Shown here: positions 60,963-64,000 of the stretch, in pieces
Position numbering within the stretch: position 1 is the stretch's first letter
How the letters are laid out: every line of letters begins with the position of its first letter
Origin: Nocardioides sp. YR527
GTDB lineage: Bacteria; Actinomycetota; Actinomycetes; Propionibacteriales; Nocardioidaceae
Direction of reading: 5' to 3'
Length of the DNA: 64,000 nucleotides
Assembly (NCBI RefSeq): GCF_900101045.1
Contig: NZ_FNFN01000003.1
Coordinates: 124,001-188,000, forward strand
Translations under genes and position numbers: made by a program
Notes under the pieces: generated by a model
What the model was told of the DNA's origin: nothing
Seen by the model: the letters and a program-made list of their open reading frames with translations, nothing else
Databases searched by the model: none

Positions 60963-60990
60963 CTCCGGCCCCGGGATCCCGGGGCCGGAG
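60963..60990 (-). terminator. Perfect palindrome after the alpha/beta hydrolase gene
   Basis: 28-bp palindrome CTCCGGCCCCGGGA and complement, 18 nt past the stop of 61008-61859. No clear T-run follows. TGGACA direct repeats (about 60932 and 60953) lie between it and the ceramidase gene and may be part of that promoter. Confidence 0.6.
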
Positions 60991-61007
60991 AGTGCCGCTC
61001 GGCCGGC

Positions 61008-61859
61008 TCAGCCGGCCGCGATCTCCACGAGGAGGTCGGCGGCGGGAGCCGGGTGGACGAGCCAGCCGAGGTGGCTCGACCTCAGCGTGTGGACGGCGTA
61101 CGAGTTGTCCGGGGTGAGGGCGTCGCCCTCGCGGATCAGTCGGTCCTGCATGGCCGGCGGCATGCTGACGTCCTCGCTGAGGCGTACGAACGCACGGGGC
61201 ACGGTGCCCCAGGTGGCCGCCTGGGCGCGGTCCTCGGGACCACCCGCGTCGAGGTTCTCGTCGGGCTGGAAGGTGTTGAGGAACGTACGGAACTCGTCGT
61301 CGGTGCCGTCGGCCATGAACGCGTGCTTGAGGCCGGCCAGGACCTCGGGGGAGGCGGTGCGGAAGTTGCAGCGCAGCAGGCCGACGTCGGCGGGATTCGC
61401 GGCGGCCGCGCCGATCAGCACGGAGGCGTCGAAGGAGGCCATCTCCGGCTCGGCGTTGTACGCCACCGCGTCCAGCTCCACCGGCGCCCAGGCCGAGACG
61501 TAGACCATCGAATCGATCAGGTCCGGGCGGGCGTTGGCGGCCGCGGTCAGGGTGATCCCGCCGCGGCTGTGCGCGACGACGATCACCGGGCCGTGCTCCT
61601 TGGCCCGCTCGAGCACCGAGACCAGATGGGCCACGTTGTCGGCGAGGGTCACACCCTTGATCCCGCCCGGAGCCGAAGCGAGCGCGGCGAGGTCCTGGGG
61701 TGCCTGGTAGGCCTGCGGGAACGTCGCCCCGAAACCGTGGCCGGGCAGGTCGACCGCGAGCGAGCGGAACCCGCGCAGCGCCAGTTCGGCCTGGAGCGGT
61801 GCGAACGAGAACGAGTTGGCGAAGGCGCCGTGGACCAGGACGAAGGTCGGGGAAGACAT
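61008..61859 (-). CDS. Alpha/beta-fold hydrolase
   Basis: 283 aa from the ATG at 61859. Oxyanion block FVLVHGAFANSFSF at the start, nucleophile Ser in VVAHSRGGITL near residue 99, His near the end in SSHLGWLVHP. No signal peptide, so cytoplasmic. Similar to small esterases and salicylate-ester or lipase-type enzymes; the substrate is unknown. Transcribed in the same direction as the ceramidase operon but separated by a palindrome. Confidence 0.87.
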   Translation of the reverse strand: MSSPTFVLVHGAFANSFSFAPLQAELALRGFRSLAVDLPGHGFGATFPQAYQAPQDLAALASAPGGIKGVTLADNVAHLVSVLERAKEHGPVIVVAHSRGGITLTAAANARPDLIDSMVYVSAWAPVELDAVAYNAEPEMASFDASVLIGAAAANPADVGLLRCNFRTASPEVLAGLKHAFMADGTDDEFRTFLNTFQPDENLDAGGPEDRAQAATWGTVPRAFVRLSEDVSMPPAMQDRLIREGDALTPDNSYAVHTLRSSHLGWLVHPAPAADLLVEIAAG

Positions 61860-61901
61860 GGCCGAGACCCTAGTGCCGATCCGGAGCCGACCGCCGGGCA
61901 T

Positions 61902-64000
61902 TTATGGCTCGGAGCGACCGCCGAACGGCACGGAATCCGGCGCCGGGCCCATCGGCGTACCGCCGTAGACGACCGACCCGTCGGCCCGCTGATAGGTCAG
62001 CCACGGCACGGTCTCGGTGAAGCCCGTGCCCGGCTTGCTGTAGTCGCACACGCCGTCAGGGAAGGCGGCCTCCAGCCGCGTCCACTGGGCGTCGGTGAGC
62101 CCGAACGCGCCGTAGTCGTCGGTGCGGCGCAGCGGCTTGAGGTGGCACTTGGCGTTGTCGGAGTAGTTGTTGTCGCCGGCCACGATCCGCGGCGTCGCGA
62201 AGTCGGTCTTGACCAGGTCGCTGACCGGCCCGAGACCGCACACCAGGTCCGAGACCGGGTCGACGACGAGGTTGAGCGCGGGATCCAGGACGGGCTGGAC
62301 AGCACCGTTGAGGCCGTCGAGCACCCCGCCGGTGAGGTCGTCCACGAGCGGGTCCGCGACCGGCAGGAACAGGCCGTCCTCGCTGGAGACGCCCTGGGTC
62401 TGGGTGCAGCGGTCGTGGAGGTCGCCGGGGCGGTCCTGGACGATCTTGTCCGCCAGCGCCACGTCGCGCCGATCCGCCTCGACGGACGCCAGCCAGCGGT
62501 CCATCGCGAGCAGCGCCTCCTTGGAGTAGCTCGGGTCGCCGATGACGGGCGTCACGCCGTACCAGATCACCTGGTTGTCCGCGTGGCCCTGCTCCCGGGT
62601 CAGCCGGTCGCGCATGGCCCAGGCCCAGCGCGCGTCGTGCGCGACGCCCGGGTCCGGTCCGCGGTGGTCGATGATCGCCACGTCGGAGAGGTTGCTGGCG
62701 GTGTTGACCATGCCGCTGCGGTAGGCGTTGGTGAGTGCCGTCGGGTCGGCGACCGAGCGCTGTGCCCGCGGCTGGACGTCGATGTCGAGCCCACCGATCT
62801 TCTCGTTCACGTCGACGAACTGCTCCGGGGTGATCGCCCCGGCTCGCAGCGCCTCCAGGCCGTACTGCACACCGGTGTTGTCCAGCGGCGAGCCCGCGAA
62901 GCCACGCCCGATCTGCTTCTCCTGAGGCGTCCACACGCTCTCCGGGCGCGGGCCGAAGACGTTGATCGCGCCGTCGATGATGGAGCACCGTACGCCGCCG
63001 GGGTTCGTCGCAGCGTCGTACCGCTCCTGGTCGCTGACGCCGGAGCACGGGTGGGTCGGCATGACCGCCTGCTTGAACAGGCCCTCGTCGGCGGTGACGG
63101 CGTTGAGCGGCAGCAGGTGGCCCTCGACCGCCGCCCACTGCAGCGGGTTCCAGAACTTGCCGTCGGTCAGGCGCTCGGAGCTCTCGAAGTACTTGCGGAG
63201 CAGGTGGTAGTCGGAGAACTGCAGGCCCGGCGAGAGCGAGTCGGGGTAGGAGCAGGTCACGACCAGGCCCTGGTAGATCCCCGGGTAGGCGTTCGCGATC
63301 GTCTGCTGGGCGATCGAGCCGCCGGAGCAGCCGCTGCCGATCGTGTAGCGAAGGTCGCCGTACGTCTCGACGAGGTGCTCCTTGGCCATCAACAGCGACT
63401 CGGCCGCGCTCGTCACGGTGCAGTTGTGGCCGGTGTTGGCCAGCGCGGTCGAGAGCATCGCGAAGCCGCGGCCCAGCGCCACGGTCGGGCTGTCGCCGAG
63501 GGCGTCGGCGACGACCGGGATGCCGAGGTCGAAGGTGCCGGCGTAGTCCGTCGTCGGCGCCGTGCCGACCTCGTGGTCGACCCCGCAGCTGCCGCCGTGC
63601 GGGATGAACAGCTTGTTGTTCCACTGCTGCTGCGGCCGCCAGCGCCGCCACGGCTCACCCGGCTGCCAGAGCACGGCGATCCGGTACTGGTCGCGGTTCT
63701 GATAGCCGGTCTCCACACGGACGACGAACGGCACCTTCACGCCCTCGTCGGTGGTCGTGCGGGCGACGTCACGGGGAGCGTTCGCGGGATCGTACGGCTG
63801 GAGCCCGTCGAGCAGTGGATTTGTCGATTTGTAGAGCCAGCTGATCGTCGGCTCCTGGTTGCACTGCGCGTCCGTCGCGGTCGGCTGGCAGCGCCACGGC
63901 TGCAGCTGGGGTCCCGAGAAGATCGGCCCGCCGCGCGGGTGGTTGGTGATCGTGAGCCGGGCACCGCGACCATCGGCGAGGCGCGCGGTCAGCTCGTTGG
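61902..64000 (-). CDS. DUF6351 family exported protein, N-terminus outside the window
   Basis: At least 699 codons, open to the right edge. The block TITNHPRGGPIFSGPQLQPW (encoded near 63900) and the PHGGSCGVDHEVGTAP stretch are typical of DUF6351. A hydrolase nucleophile is likely in IGSGCSGGSIAQQ near 63320. Four or more Cys pairs suggest export. The family resembles tannase/PHB-depolymerase-type alpha/beta hydrolases. Its stop lies 43 bp before the start of the alpha/beta hydrolase gene, so they may form an operon. Confidence 0.82.
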   Translation of the reverse strand, partial: NELTARLADGRGARLTITNHPRGGPIFSGPQLQPWRCQPTATDAQCNQEPTISWLYKSTNPLLDGLQPYDPANAPRDVARTTTDEGVKVPFVVRVETGYQNRDQYRIAVLWQPGEPWRRWRPQQQWNNKLFIPHGGSCGVDHEVGTAPTTDYAGTFDLGIPVVADALGDSPTVALGRGFAMLSTALANTGHNCTVTSAAESLLMAKEHLVETYGDLRYTIGSGCSGGSIAQQTIANAYPGIYQGLVVTCSYPDSLSPGLQFSDYHLLRKYFESSERLTDGKFWNPLQWAAVEGHLLPLNAVTADEGLFKQAVMPTHPCSGVSDQERYDAATNPGGVRCSIIDGAINVFGPRPESVWTPQEKQIGRGFAGSPLDNTGVQYGLEALRAGAITPEQFVDVNEKIGGLDIDVQPRAQRSVADPTALTNAYRSGMVNTASNLSDVAIIDHRGPDPGVAHDARWAWAMRDRLTREQGHADNQVIWYGVTPVIGDPSYSKEALLAMDRWLASVEADRRDVALADKIVQDRPGDLHDRCTQTQGVSSEDGLFLPVADPLVDDLTGGVLDGLNGAVQPVLDPALNLVVDPVSDLVCGLGPVSDLVKTDFATPRIVAGDNNYSDNAKCHLKPLRRTDDYGAFGLTDAQWTRLEAAFPDGVCDYSKPGTGFTETVPWLTYQRADGSVVYGGTPMGPAPDSVPFGGRSEP

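Noticed and set aside
1..64000. CRISPR arrays
   Set aside because: No regularly spaced direct repeats with unique spacers were seen.

Overview
The window is high-GC DNA from an actinobacterium. No rRNA is present, so the assignment rests on gene content. It has a mycothiol-type maleylpyruvate isomerase, a BldG-type anti-sigma antagonist, an actinobacterial tight-adherence (Tad) locus next to topA, tmk and holB, an ECF41 sigma factor with its carboxymuconolactone-decarboxylase partner, and many genes that appear to be transcribed without a leader. Together these suggest Nocardioidaceae, most likely a Nocardioides-like organism; that placement is inference.

Layout. 1-3.2 kb: a partial MFS transporter and a membrane acyltransferase. 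3.4-9.8 kb: a FAD-linked alditol/aldonolactone-type oxidase, two fold-III PLP enzymes, a MarR/VOC divergent pair with clear operators, a TetR regulator and a secreted EEP phosphodiesterase. 9.9-12.4 kb: a membrane-anchored protein of unknown function, then an AhpD-like protein divergent from an ECF41 sigma factor; both face matching ECF41-type promoters. 12.4-17.2 kb: a complete 3-hydroxybenzoate/gentisate pathway (monooxygenase, isomerase, fumarylpyruvate hydrolase, gentisate dioxygenase) with a divergent IclR regulator. 17.3-25.6 kb: membrane proteins, two tandem secreted S1 proteases, a glycosyltransferase, a methyltransferase and a degenerate Fic-fold protein. 25.8-31.6 kb: a HAD phosphatase and the Tad pilus locus. 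32-48.2 kb: conserved chromosomal core (DUF1998 helicase, BldG, methyltransferase, topA, tmk, holB, lipoprotein peptidase), interrupted by a six-gene operon of DUF4178, DUF2617, DUF4247, DUF350, membrane aminopropyltransferase and ion channel. 48.3-53.1 kb: a secreted excalibur protein, a LysR regulator, tRNA-Thr(CGT) and a 2.5-kb islet bounded by a 105-bp repeat of the tRNA 3' end and its terminator. 53.4-64 kb: an MFS transporter and TetR pair, a four-gene translationally coupled operon (ceramidase, sphingomyelinase, FAD oxidase, PLP enzyme), an alpha/beta hydrolase and a partial DUF6351 protein.

The most interesting parts are: the ceramidase/sphingomyelinase operon, which looks like a sphingolipid catabolic unit whose last two enzymes are unexplained; the aminopropyltransferase/DUF350/channel operon; the tRNA-bounded islet holding a 5'-truncated toxin-like gene and a coupled membrane protein; the paired ECF41 promoters; and a 37-bp element repeated upstream of both Tad transcription units. 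All coordinates were read by eye and all homology calls rest on recognised motifs, not database searches.
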